From an uncultured Pelagibacteraceae bacterium (GTDB lineage Bacteria > Pseudomonadota > Alphaproteobacteria > Pelagibacterales > Pelagibacteraceae): a stretch of 35,884 nt of DNA. This document shows positions 1-8,074 of the stretch, in pieces (the first letter of the stretch is position 1; the number at the start of each line of letters is the position of its first letter). Made by a program: the position numbers and the translations under genes. The notes beneath the pieces were generated by a model that worked only from the letters and a program-made list of their open reading frames with translations, had not been told where the DNA came from and did no database searches. The DNA is taken from positions 1-35,884 of the forward strand of contig CACFVE010000009.1 of NCBI GenBank assembly GCA_902569735.1. The letters are read 5' to 3'.

Positions 1-1
1 T

Positions 2-361
2 AATTATACAATTGCTTTTTATTTTACTTTTCTCTGTACTTTACTTGGTCTAGCTTCAATATTTTTTGTAGAATGGAAGATGCCAACATTAATTGACTTG
101 ATAATTTTTATAGTAATGGGTTTGTGCGGAAGCATAGCAAATCTTCTATTAACTCAAAGTTATAGATTAGCTGAAGCTTCCTTAGTCACACCTATAAAAT
201 ACTTAAGCTTAGTATTTGCAATTGTGTTTGGATTCTTAATCTGGACTGAAGTTCCTAAGATTCTAACTTTGTTTGGAGCATTATTGGTCATCGCAAGTTC
301 TTTAATAATATTTGTTAGAGAGTCCCAGCTTAAAAAACAAATAATTAATCCACGGGCATGA
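2..361 (+). CDS. EamA/DMT-family transporter, C-terminal part
   Basis: This is the 3' end of a multi-span membrane protein whose start lies before the window. The frame is open from base 2, so the Met at base 80 is probably internal. The visible part has three or four hydrophobic segments, including one near LIDLIIFIVMGLCGSIANLLL and a last one ending in IIFV, followed by a short basic tail. The pattern LLLTQSYRLAEASLVTPIKYLSLVFA is typical of the second EamA repeat of drug/metabolite exporters. The substrate cannot be told. The stop codon overlaps the next gene's ATG (ATGA), so the two are probably translationally coupled. Confidence 0.8.
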   Translation, partial: NYTIAFYFTFLCTLLGLASIFFVEWKMPTLIDLIIFIVMGLCGSIANLLLTQSYRLAEASLVTPIKYLSLVFAIVFGFLIWTEVPKILTLFGALLVIASSLIIFVRESQLKKQIINPRA

Positions 362-981
362 GAAAACCGAGTTATTGGAATAAGGCAAAAGCTTTTTTGT
401 CTAAAAAAGATAAGGTAATGAAAAAATTAATCAATAATTATAAAGATGGGGCTCTCATAACAAGAAACGATGTTTTTTATTCACTATGTAAAAGTATAAT
501 AGGTCAACAAATAAGTGTTGCAGCAGCTAACTCTGTTTTTTTAAAATTTGAAAAAAGCTGCAATGGTAAAATTAATGCAAAAATTGTTAATAGATTATCA
601 ACTCAAAATCTTAAAAGATGTGGTTTGAGTAGACAAAAAATAAGGGGCATTAAAGACTTAGCCAAAAAAATAATCAATAAAGAATTTAAACCTCATTTAA
701 TTAAAAGAATGAATGACGAAGAGGCAATTTTATATTTATCTGAACTAAGACAAATAGGAAGATGGTCAGCTGAAATGATTTTATTATTTACTTTTAATAG
801 ATCAAATATTTGGCCTTTACAGGATATTGGTCTTTTACGAGCTATATCAAATAATTATAATAAGAAATATTTCCCTCCAAAAAGTTTTTTAGATAAACTT
901 TATAAAAAATTTACTCCTTATTGTTCTGTAGCAACATGGTATCTTTGGAGATCAATAGATAGTGAGCCTATCCAATATTAA
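358..981 (+). CDS. DNA-3-methyladenine glycosylase, HhH-GPD family (AlkA-like)
   Basis: A base-excision repair glycosylase expected to remove alkylated bases. At 207 aa it has the usual length of short bacterial AlkA-type enzymes. The region around residues 44-52 (CKSIIGQQI) matches the start of the HhH-GPD domain. The helix-hairpin-helix is at about 127-140 (LSELRQIGRWSAEM), followed by PLQDIGLLRA, in which Asp156 should be the catalytic aspartate. It starts with an ATG overlapping the upstream stop and ends 4 nt inside the convergent DUF1330 gene. No iron-sulfur cysteine cluster is visible, which argues against the EndoIII or MutY branches. Family assignment is firm; the exact substrate is inferred. 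Confidence 0.88.
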   Translation: MRKPSYWNKAKAFLSKKDKVMKKLINNYKDGALITRNDVFYSLCKSIIGQQISVAAANSVFLKFEKSCNGKINAKIVNRLSTQNLKRCGLSRQKIRGIKDLAKKIINKEFKPHLIKRMNDEEAILYLSELRQIGRWSAEMILLFTFNRSNIWPLQDIGLLRAISNNYNKKYFPPKSFLDKLYKKFTPYCSVATWYLWRSIDSEPIQY

Positions 982-1265
982 CTACCTTCTACTATCTGGT
1001 GATGTCTTACAACATGTCCTTTAAGAATATCATGTGCTTCTTGATATTCTGCAGAATCATAACACTCTATAGCAGTGTTATAATCATGAAATTCAACTAC
1101 AGCTGTTCTAGGAGATTCAATTCCATCATTTGTTCTATTTTTTCCACCTCTAACCAGAAATTTTCCAGAAAATTTTTCTACTGCCGGCCTAGCTTTAACT
1201 GCATATTCCTTTAATTTTTCCATATTATCAATCTTTTCATATATACACACCCAATAAGCTTTCAT
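978..1265 (-). CDS. DUF1330 family protein
   Basis: A 95-aa protein of the DUF1330 family (dimeric alpha-beta barrel, ferredoxin-like fold). The N-terminal AYWVCIYEKIDN, the central KFLVRGGK and the motif SPRTAVVEFHDYNTAIECYDS fit the family closely. Its biochemical role is unknown. A clear Shine-Dalgarno (AGGAG, minus strand) sits just before the ATG. It is divergent from the phosphoribosyltransferase gene, with only 33 bp between them, and converges with the glycosylase by a 4-nt overlap. Confidence 0.9.
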   Translation of the reverse strand: MKAYWVCIYEKIDNMEKLKEYAVKARPAVEKFSGKFLVRGGKNRTNDGIESPRTAVVEFHDYNTAIECYDSAEYQEAHDILKGHVVRHHQIVEGS

Positions 1266-1298
1266 TTACAACTCCTCTAAAATCATTTATTTTTTTCT

Positions 1299-1823
1299 AT
1301 GGCAGACAAACTTATCATAGACTGGAAAGAGTATAATCTAATTGTGGAAAAGTTAGCAATTCAAATCCATAAAAGTGGTTATAAACCAGATTTATTAATT
1401 GGAATTGCAAGAGGAGGTTTACCTATCACTGATGTATTAAGCAGAATATTTAAATTAAAATGTGCTTATCTAGCGGTGGAGTCTTATTCAGGCAAAGGAA
1501 TTGAAGATCAGCAAGGAGAATTAGTATTTTCTCGAGAGATGAGTTCTACAGTTCAAAAAATGAAAGGAAACATTCTTTTATGTGATGATTTGTCAGATAC
1601 TGGAGTTACATTAAATAAAAGTATTCTTTGGTTGAATAATTATCCTCCTTTAAAAGGAAATATAAAGAATATTAAAACAGCTGTTTTGTGGAAAAAGAAA
1701 GACTCTACTTTTGAACCAGATTTTTGTGCTCAAAAATTAAATAGCAATCCGTGGATAGTCCAGCCTTTTGAGCGTTATGAAGAAATAAAAATAGATGATT
1801 TAATTAAAAAACACAAAAATTAA
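1299..1823 (+). CDS. Purine phosphoribosyltransferase-like protein
   Basis: A type I phosphoribosyltransferase that should transfer a purine base onto PRPP (salvage). Evidence is the N-terminal LLIGIARGGLPITDVLSRIF and the PRPP loop LLCDDLSDTGVTL (about 93-105, with Asp96-Asp97). The 174-aa length fits the Gpt/Hpt group. It faces a purine permease gene across a shared terminator, which supports uptake and salvage of the same bases. No strong Shine-Dalgarno is seen before the ATG. Which base is used (xanthine, guanine or hypoxanthine) cannot be decided from sequence alone. Confidence 0.85.
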   Translation: MADKLIIDWKEYNLIVEKLAIQIHKSGYKPDLLIGIARGGLPITDVLSRIFKLKCAYLAVESYSGKGIEDQQGELVFSREMSSTVQKMKGNILLCDDLSDTGVTLNKSILWLNNYPPLKGNIKNIKTAVLWKKKDSTFEPDFCAQKLNSNPWIVQPFERYEEIKIDDLIKKHKN

Positions 1824-1855
1824 GGGCCAGCTTTCGCTAGCCCTTCAATTTTTTT
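1822..1855. terminator. Bidirectional intrinsic terminator
   Basis: An 8-bp stem with one C/A mismatch (arms 1824-1831 and 1836-1843, loop TTTC) is extended by two A-T pairs and followed by a T-rich run. On the other strand the stem is followed by TTAATTTTT. It lies between the convergent phosphoribosyltransferase and permease genes and could stop transcription from both sides. Confidence 0.75.
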
Positions 1856-3164
1856 AAGCTACATAAAAACTTAAAACACTTAACACTGCAATAACCCAAA
1901 TAGCTGGAGATGTTTTTGAAAACTTTCCAGTTAGTATTTTAATTAAAGCGTAAGCAATAAATGCTAAAGCAATCCCGTTGCTAATACTATAAGTGAGCGG
2001 CATAGTAATCATAGCCAAAACAGCTGGAGCTGACTCTGCTATATCATCCCACTCGATGTCTGTGATGTTTCTAACAAACAGTACAGCTACGTATACTAAA
2101 GCAGCACCATCAATTTCTTTCGGTAAACTAGTTGCTAATGGCGCAAAGAATAAGCAAGCGAGGAATAATATTCCTATAACTAAAGAAGTCATTCCTGTTC
2201 GGCCACCAGCTTTAACTCCCGCACCAGACTCAACATAACTTGTGACAGTTGAAGTTCCCATGAAAGCACCAGCAACTGATCCTACACTGTCAGAAAGCAT
2301 TGCTTTGTTAATATCTTGAACTTTACCTTTTTTATCTACTTTACCAGCTACATTCGCAACCGAAGTTAATGTCCCTGCAGTGTCAAAGAAATCGATAAAT
2401 AATAAAGTAAATATTACTGTAGACATGCTAGCTGTTAAAGCAGCCTTTAGATCAAAAGCAAAAAGATAAGTCATTGGAGGAATAGATCCTACAACACCAT
2501 TAAATTTAGCTAAACCTGTGCCCCAAGCTATAATACTAAATACAAGAATACCAATTATTATATTACCTTTAACTTTCATTTTTTCTAAAACAACCATTAC
2601 TACAAAAGCCAAGCATCCAAGAAGAACTAATGGGTTTTTAATATCTCCAATCGTAACAAGTGTTACTGGATGATCTCCAACCACACCCATTATCTCTAGT
2701 CCTATAATTGCCAAAAATAATCCAATACCCGCACCTATTCCAAGTTTCAAACTTCTAGGTATTGAATTAATTAGCCATGCTCTAATTGGTGTTAATGAAA
2801 TAATTAAAAATAATACACCAGCTACCAACACTGCACCAAGTGCTGCTTGAGGCGTATAACCCATACTACCAACTACTCCAAAAGCAACAAAAGCATTAAT
2901 TCCCATTCCAGGAGCTAATCCTACAGGCCATGTCTTTCCATAAAATGCCATTATGAAACATGCCAGAGCCGTTGCTAGTATTGTTGCAGTAAAAACTGCT
3001 CCAAAGTCAAAGAACCCTTTTTCAGGTCCTGCAAATTCACCAGAGAGAATAAAAGGATTTAAAAACATAATATATGCCATCGTAAGAAAAGTGGTTACCC
3101 CGGCAATTACTTCTGTTTTAAAATTTGTTTTATGCTTTCTGTATTCAAAATATTTTTCCATCAT
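1854..3164 (-). CDS. AzgA-type purine permease (NCS2)
   Basis: A 436-aa polytopic inner-membrane transporter, likely a proton symporter for adenine, guanine or hypoxanthine. The N-terminus (EYRKHKTNFKTEVIAGVTTFLTMAYIMF, here only described) and the segments GLAPGMGINAFVAFG, FIDFFDTAGTLTSVA and GTSTVTSYVESGAGVKAGG are hallmarks of the AzgA branch of NCS2. Length and number of hydrophobic spans fit. Two in-frame ATGs open the gene (3164 and 3161); a GGAGG at 3175-3179 serves either. Its leader contains a hairpin whose base touches this Shine-Dalgarno. The adjacent convergent phosphoribosyltransferase supports a role in purine salvage. Confidence 0.92.
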   Translation of the reverse strand: MMEKYFEYRKHKTNFKTEVIAGVTTFLTMAYIMFLNPFILSGEFAGPEKGFFDFGAVFTATILATALACFIMAFYGKTWPVGLAPGMGINAFVAFGVVGSMGYTPQAALGAVLVAGVLFLIISLTPIRAWLINSIPRSLKLGIGAGIGLFLAIIGLEIMGVVGDHPVTLVTIGDIKNPLVLLGCLAFVVMVVLEKMKVKGNIIIGILVFSIIAWGTGLAKFNGVVGSIPPMTYLFAFDLKAALTASMSTVIFTLLFIDFFDTAGTLTSVANVAGKVDKKGKVQDINKAMLSDSVGSVAGAFMGTSTVTSYVESGAGVKAGGRTGMTSLVIGILFLACLFFAPLATSLPKEIDGAALVYVAVLFVRNITDIEWDDIAESAPAVLAMITMPLTYSISNGIALAFIAYALIKILTGKFSKTSPAIWVIAVLSVLSFYVA

Positions 3165-3174
3165 AATAATTCTA

Positions 3175-3207
3175 CCTCCGTTGAATCTTGAATACTCCGA
3201 TTCGACG
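3175..3207 (-). promoter_or_regulatory. Leader hairpin at the permease ribosome-binding site
   Basis: On the minus strand, arms 3199-3207 and 3179-3187 form a 9-position stem with one C/A mismatch and an 11-nt loop. The 3' arm ends on the first base of the GGAGG Shine-Dalgarno (3175-3179). Such a hairpin could influence translation of the purine permease. I cannot match it to a known purine riboswitch. It may be an unregulated fold. Confidence 0.35.
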
Positions 3208-3233
3208 AAAAAATCCCTTAAAAGTTAGGTTTT

Positions 3234-3261
3234 TTGACATTTTACAACCTATAGGTAATAT
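3234..3261 (+). promoter_or_regulatory. Candidate promoter with palindromic spacer (lipoprotein gene)
   Basis: A consensus -35 TTGACA (3234-3239) is followed after 16 nt by TAATAT (3256-3261), about 30 nt before the lipoprotein start. The spacer holds the perfect 10-nt palindrome ACCTATAGGT (3247-3256), a possible operator. In an AT-rich genome chance -10 matches are common, so the -35 carries most of the weight. Confidence 0.45.
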
Positions 3262-3292
3262 TTCTGTTTATAAGTTTAAGGTATAAAATGAA

Positions 3293-3610
3293 ATGATTGT
3301 TATGACTAAAAAAAAATTTGTTTTTTTAATTATATTTACTTTTTTAACTTCTCTGACCGCTTGTCAGACCGTTTCTAAAAAAATAGATGAAAAAACAATG
3401 GAAGAAGAAAGAGAATTGAGCAAGTGGCTAAACAAATCCGAGTCAGAGCTGAAAATTGTTTATGGACAGCCTGACAAAATAGAATTTTTAGAATCAAGAA
3501 ATAGAAATTACATTTACATTGATGAGAAATTCAAGATTAAATGTGAAAGAAAATTTGAAATAAATCCAAAAAATACAATAATAGGATTTAGTAGCAAAAA
3601 TTGTTTTTAG
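3293..3610 (+). CDS. Small lipoprotein, possibly BamE/SmpA-like fold
   Basis: A 105-aa predicted lipoprotein. After a Lys-rich n-region and a hydrophobic stretch comes the lipobox LTAC, so the mature protein should start at the Cys and be lipid-anchored. The rest (ESELKIVYGQPDKIEF, then YIYIDEKFKIKCERKF and a final Cys) resembles the short 'G-x-P-d' plus beta-strand layout of SmpA/BamE-like domains; that is inference. A second in-frame ATG at 3302 (MTKKK) is an equally good start. It converges on the oligopeptidase gene with 6 bp between stops. Confidence 0.75.
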   Translation: MIVMTKKKFVFLIIFTFLTSLTACQTVSKKIDEKTMEEERELSKWLNKSESELKIVYGQPDKIEFLESRNRNYIYIDEKFKIKCERKFEINPKNTIIGFSSKNCF

Positions 3611-3616
3611 GAATTC

Positions 3617-5701
3617 TTAGTCATAAATTTTAGCAGTCTTTAAAATAAAACTATATTCCTCAGCTAACTCAGTTATTGCATTATCACGTCCACTCATACC
3701 TCCATGACCAGCTGCTTCCATTTTACATTTTAACAGTTGAGGATTTTCATCAGTCTTAACATCCCTTAGTTTTGCAATATATTTAATAGGTTCGCTATAC
3801 AAAACTCTATTATCAAAAAGAGAAGTAGTTATCAGCATTGATGGGTAATTTTTTTTATCTAAATTATTATAAGGAGAATAAGATAAAATATATTCGAAAT
3901 ATTCTTTACTATTAATCGGGTTACCCCACAACTCCCATTCTGAAGGGGTGAGTGGAAGTTTTTTGTTTAACATAGTAGTCATTGTATCAACGAAAGGCAC
4001 TAGTAATAACATAGAAAAAAATAAATCAGGCGCCATATTGGCTAGCGCACCTCCAGTTAATCCACCTGCGGAACCACCATAAAAACATATACCACCTTTG
4101 TAAGTATATTTTTGATTGATTAAATGGTTGGCACAAGCGATATAATCTAAAAAAGTATTTTTCTTTAATTTTTTTTTCCCTTCCTCATGCCAAACATCTC
4201 CAAGATCTCCTCCACCTCTTATATGTGCGATCGCAAACGTAATTCCTCGATCTACTAAACAAAATCTGGAGACACTAAATGATGGAGATATACTATGTTT
4301 ATAGGCTCCATAAGCATAAAGTAAAATTTTAGATTTTCCATCTTTTTTAGAATTCTTTAATCGTAATAAGCTAATTGGTATCATTCTACCATCGTGGGAT
4401 TTAGCTTTTATTCTTTCAATAACGTATTTATCAGGATTATGACCTGAAGGTATCTCAACTTCTTTAACAAGTTTTTTTTCTTTTGTTAAAATATCATATT
4501 CATAAATTTTACTTTGTGTCTTCATGCTTTCCCAGCTCACTCTAATTTTAGAAGTGTTTCTATCTCTCTGCATTAAGGAAACCCCAGGACAACCTATTGT
4601 TTCGTTTGATATTTTTATTTCCTCTTCCTCATTCGTTTTAATGTTTCTTACAAATAGTTTAGGAATAGCATCTGCTTTTTCACCTCGAACAATAAAATCA
4701 TCAAGAAATTCTAAACTACCAATGACAGTTTCTTTCTTTGCAGGAATAAATTCTTCTAATTTATCAATATTTTCGATTTTACATCTAAGAATTTTATAAT
4801 CCCTAGCATCTTTATTTGTTTGTATGTAAAAATATTCTTTCCAAGAATCTAAAGAATAACGAACATCTTTTTCTCTTTTTTGGAATAAAACTGGTTTTAT
4901 AAATTTTGTATCTGAAGGAAAAAAATATTCTTCTGTAGTAATATGGTCTGAGGTTGAAATTATGAAAAATTTTTCATCCGAAGATAAACTTATACCGCAA
5001 GTGAAAGTTTCATCCTTTTCTTCAAATATTAATTCATCAGTGTTTACTGGAGCTCCAATTATATGTTTATAAATTTGTCTAGGTCTGTGAAATTGATCTA
5101 GTTTTGAATAAAAAAAGCTTTTGCCATCTAAAGACCAAGTTATACTTCCACTGGTATTTTCAATAACGTCTTTTTTATTTTTGTTATCATCTAAATCTCT
5201 TAAATAAATTGTGTAGTATTCTGATCCCTTGAGATCTAGAGAATAAGCCAAAAATTTATCACAATGAGAAACACTTATACTGCCTAAACCAAAATATTCT
5301 GAACCACATTTTTTCTTTTCAAGATCTCCATCAAAATAAATTTCTTCTGGTTTTGAGCCGTCTATAATTTGTCTCACATTTTTAGTATAATTTCCTTTAG
5401 TTTGGGTTTTGGTCCAGTAATAATATTTTTTATCTTTAAATTTTAAAGAAGTATCTTCTAATTTAATTTTAGATTTAATCTCATTAAATATTTTTTTTTG
5501 TAAATTTTTGACATCCTTAAAATAATTTTCTGTTTGGGAATTATTTTCTTTAATGTATTCTTTTACATCTGGCAATAATTTACCTGGATCTTTTAAAACC
5601 TCTAAAATATTGGGTTGATCTACCCAAGCATAATCATCTTCTAAGGATATTCCATGATGTTTTTTTACAGATTCTATTTTTTTCAATTTAGGAATTTTCA
5701 T
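3617..5701 (-). CDS. S9 family serine peptidase, oligopeptidase B-like
   Basis: A 694-aa prolyl-oligopeptidase-family enzyme, expected to cut short peptides after basic residues in the cytoplasm. The N-terminal 400 residues form the beta-propeller region. The C-terminal hydrolase domain carries the nucleophile motif YGGSAGG (Ser544), LFDNRVLYSEP (Asp630) and AGHGGMSGR (His666), a complete catalytic triad. Length fits PtrB (about 690 aa). No signal peptide is seen. The N-terminus (KKIESVKKHHGISLEDDYAWV) matches the usual family start, supporting the ATG at 5701. That start codon overlaps the divergent J-domain gene's ATG, leaving no intergenic space. Confidence 0.93.
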   Translation of the reverse strand: MKIPKLKKIESVKKHHGISLEDDYAWVDQPNILEVLKDPGKLLPDVKEYIKENNSQTENYFKDVKNLQKKIFNEIKSKIKLEDTSLKFKDKKYYYWTKTQTKGNYTKNVRQIIDGSKPEEIYFDGDLEKKKCGSEYFGLGSISVSHCDKFLAYSLDLKGSEYYTIYLRDLDDNKNKKDVIENTSGSITWSLDGKSFFYSKLDQFHRPRQIYKHIIGAPVNTDELIFEEKDETFTCGISLSSDEKFFIISTSDHITTEEYFFPSDTKFIKPVLFQKREKDVRYSLDSWKEYFYIQTNKDARDYKILRCKIENIDKLEEFIPAKKETVIGSLEFLDDFIVRGEKADAIPKLFVRNIKTNEEEEIKISNETIGCPGVSLMQRDRNTSKIRVSWESMKTQSKIYEYDILTKEKKLVKEVEIPSGHNPDKYVIERIKAKSHDGRMIPISLLRLKNSKKDGKSKILLYAYGAYKHSISPSFSVSRFCLVDRGITFAIAHIRGGGDLGDVWHEEGKKKLKKNTFLDYIACANHLINQKYTYKGGICFYGGSAGGLTGGALANMAPDLFFSMLLLVPFVDTMTTMLNKKLPLTPSEWELWGNPINSKEYFEYILSYSPYNNLDKKNYPSMLITTSLFDNRVLYSEPIKYIAKLRDVKTDENPQLLKCKMEAAGHGGMSGRDNAITELAEEYSFILKTAKIYD

Positions 5702-6224
5702 GATAAAAAGTTATATGAATTTGGTTTTGATTGGAATTATCATTTTTGTCATTGTTTATCTTTTATTGAACGCATTTGCTAGAGCAAGTTCAAAAAAAAT
5801 TGCCCTTACTTTAAAAAAAATTACAGTATATTTATCATTAATTCTTGCAACCTTATTTACCATAGGTGGTAAATTTTTATTTTCTCTTCCTTTTCTATTT
5901 GTAATTTTAAGCGGCTTAAAAATTAAAGGCTTTACTGCTTTACAAATGTTTCAATTATGGAGGCTCATACAATATTTAAAAAACTCAGGCAGATTTTCCC
6001 AAGGTAAATTTAATCAACCTCAAGGATCGTCCAGCGTATCTTTAAACGAGGCTTATAGATTGTTAGGATTAAAAAAAGGATGTTCAAAAGAAGAAGTAAT
6101 GAAAGTAGCAAAAAAATTACAACAAAAAATTCATCCAGACATGAATACGGATGTAAAAACTGAAGAATTAAGTAAACTTGTAAATCAAGCTGTAGATAAG
6201 ATAATTAAAACTGATTTTAGCTGA
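5700..6224 (+). CDS. Membrane-anchored J-domain protein (DnaJ/TIM14-like)
   Basis: A 174-aa protein with a hydrophobic N-terminal segment (about 8-24), a second membrane region (about 42-72) and a C-terminal J domain (about 114-172) with the HPD tripeptide at 145-147. This is the layout of the short alphaproteobacterial proteins related to mitochondrial TIM14, which recruit DnaK (Hsp70) to the membrane. The client is unknown. The ATG at 5700 overlaps the start codon of the divergent peptidase; an alternative ATG at 5715 exists. The 3' end overlaps the convergent GT9 gene by 8 nt. Confidence 0.85.
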   Translation: MIKSYMNLVLIGIIIFVIVYLLLNAFARASSKKIALTLKKITVYLSLILATLFTIGGKFLFSLPFLFVILSGLKIKGFTALQMFQLWRLIQYLKNSGRFSQGKFNQPQGSSSVSLNEAYRLLGLKKGCSKEEVMKVAKKLQQKIHPDMNTDVKTEELSKLVNQAVDKIIKTDFS

Positions 6225-7140
6225 GCATTTGAATTGATTTATTATAAACTTCATCAAATGAGATTTTATCACTTCCAAGAGTATCATGAGTAGTTTTGCC
6301 TTTCTCGACTCCTTCGGGTTCAATAGTATACATTTTTGAACTATAAGAACCATAAGCTGCTACGGGACTATCACAAAAAATTGTAATTGCTTTTACATTT
6401 AATGCCACTGATAAATGAGCCCAACCTGTGTCATTTCCAATATATAAATTACAGTTTAAAATATATTGTAAAGTTTCTTTAATATTCATTTTTTCAAAAG
6501 ACAAAGTGTCTTTTCCTACGCTTGAATTTTTAAATTTTTTTATAAGATCAATATCATTTTTTCCACCAGCTATATAAAATTTACATCTAATTTTTTTATT
6601 AATTTTTTCTGCCAGTTTTATGTATTTATTAATATCCCATCTTTTAGTTGGGCCCGAAGCACTTATTCCAAGACAAATATGCTTGAAGTTTTTGTCTAAA
6701 TTATTTTTACTTTTTTTAATTACAAGATTAGGTTCAGTTGAAATAACTTTATTAGTTATATTTTCAGTAAAAATTTTTGCACTTAGCATTATGTTATCTT
6801 TACTTTTAAAAAGGGGATATTGATAAATTGATTTAATGCCCGCTAATTTTGCAATTAGATTATATCTTAGAGATGAATTAAAAATGAAAACTTTATCAAA
6901 ATTTCTTTTTTTTAATTCCCTTGATAATTTAAATATTCCACCAATGCCATCCATTTCTTTTTTAAGATCTATTATTTCATTTATATGATTATCTTCATCT
7001 AGAAGCTCTTTTGCTCTAGAATTATTTTTAACTAATACTGAAACTGATTTGTTGTATTTTTTTGAAATAGCGTGAATATATGGAAGATAAATAACCATAT
7101 CCCCCATACCTATTTTTGTTTGTATTATTAAAATTTGCAT
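6217..7140 (-). CDS. GT9 family glycosyltransferase (heptosyltransferase-like)
   Basis: A glycosyltransferase family 9 protein, probably adding a heptose or related sugar to lipopolysaccharide core at the inner-membrane face. The N-terminus MQILIIQTKIGMGDMVIYLP matches the family's 'ILI...GDxxxxxP' opening. The C-terminal half has GISASGPTKRW, YIAGGKND and the signature YIGNDTGWAHLSVAL. I chose the ATG at 7140 (307 aa); the frame extends to a TTG at 7155 (312 aa), but family alignments begin at MQILII. It is divergent from the DapA-like gene. The acceptor sugar cannot be told. Confidence 0.85.
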   Translation of the reverse strand: MQILIIQTKIGMGDMVIYLPYIHAISKKYNKSVSVLVKNNSRAKELLDEDNHINEIIDLKKEMDGIGGIFKLSRELKKRNFDKVFIFNSSLRYNLIAKLAGIKSIYQYPLFKSKDNIMLSAKIFTENITNKVISTEPNLVIKKSKNNLDKNFKHICLGISASGPTKRWDINKYIKLAEKINKKIRCKFYIAGGKNDIDLIKKFKNSSVGKDTLSFEKMNIKETLQYILNCNLYIGNDTGWAHLSVALNVKAITIFCDSPVAAYGSYSSKMYTIEPEGVEKGKTTHDTLGSDKISFDEVYNKSIQMLS

Positions 7141-7187
7141 ACTTGATTTTATCAATATAACTTAGATAAAATAAATTAGGTAAGATT

Positions 7188-8072
7188 ATGATAACTAGGG
7201 GTGTATATTCAGCTACTTGCAGCATTTTAAATGATGATTATTCATTAAATGTGGATGCAACGATTGCGCATGCAGTTTCAACAATTAATAAGGGTTTACA
7301 CGGAACTATATTTTTTGGTTCTACCGGACAAAGTCAATTGATTTCAGTTTCTGAAAAAAAAGATTTAATTGCTAAAATTGCTAGCCATAAGTTAAGAAAA
7401 AAATTCTTTTTAGGGACAGGATGTAATTCATTAAAAGAAACAATAGAATTAATAAAATATGGATTTGAATATGATTTCAAAGATTATTTAATTATGCCAC
7501 CAGCATATTATACCGGTAACACCGACAAAGGCGTATTTAATTTTTATTCAACTATTATTTCTAAAGTCCCTAAAATTAAAATTATTTTATATAATTTTGA
7601 AAAACTTAGTGGATATATATTTTCTCCTGAAGCAATTACTAAACTTGTAAAAGCTTTCCCAAGCAATATTATTGGATGTAAAGATTCTAGTTATAATTTA
7701 TTTGAAAGTTTAAAGATAAAAAATTTTTTGTTATTTCCAGGCTCTGAAACAAAATTATTAAAAGGATTAGAATTAGGAAATAGCGGTATCATTTCAGCTA
7801 TTTGTAATGTAACTGCCCCACTAGCTAGAAAAGTTTTTGATGACTTTGAAGAAAAAAAAGAACAAACACAAAATGACAAACTAATTGCAGTTAGAAAAGT
7901 ATTTGATGATTATAATTTAATATCAGCTCTTCACAGTTACATGTCTAATAAGGAAGGTAATTTTAAAAACTTATTGCCTCCTTTAGTTCTTTTGAACTCT
8001 AAAGAAAAAGAAGAATTAATTAATAAATTAAATAATTTAAACTTTGTGGTTAAAGACAACTTAGCAGCCTAG
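7188..8072 (+). CDS. Dihydrodipicolinate synthase/N-acetylneuraminate lyase family aldolase
   Basis: A 294-aa class I aldolase of the DapA family (TIM barrel, Schiff-base lysine). Visible motifs are GTIFFGSTGQSQLIS (family version GTTGE), LYNFEKLSGY with Tyr135, and IIGCKDSS with Lys165 as the Schiff-base residue. The GTTGE motif is changed to GSTGQ, so true DapA activity is doubtful; a different 2-keto acid aldolase is more likely. An AGG-containing site precedes the ATG. It is 2 nt upstream of the cyclopropane-fatty-acid synthase gene, so probably cotranscribed, though no functional link is obvious. Confidence 0.85.
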   Translation: MITRGVYSATCSILNDDYSLNVDATIAHAVSTINKGLHGTIFFGSTGQSQLISVSEKKDLIAKIASHKLRKKFFLGTGCNSLKETIELIKYGFEYDFKDYLIMPPAYYTGNTDKGVFNFYSTIISKVPKIKIILYNFEKLSGYIFSPEAITKLVKAFPSNIIGCKDSSYNLFESLKIKNFLLFPGSETKLLKGLELGNSGIISAICNVTAPLARKVFDDFEEKKEQTQNDKLIAVRKVFDDYNLISALHSYMSNKEGNFKNLLPPLVLLNSKEKEELINKLNNLNFVVKDNLAA

Positions 8073-8074
8073 AT

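Noticed and set aside
3165-3292. Classical purine riboswitch before the permease
   Set aside because: I see no three-way junction with the conserved kissing-loop and junction bases, only a single hairpin.
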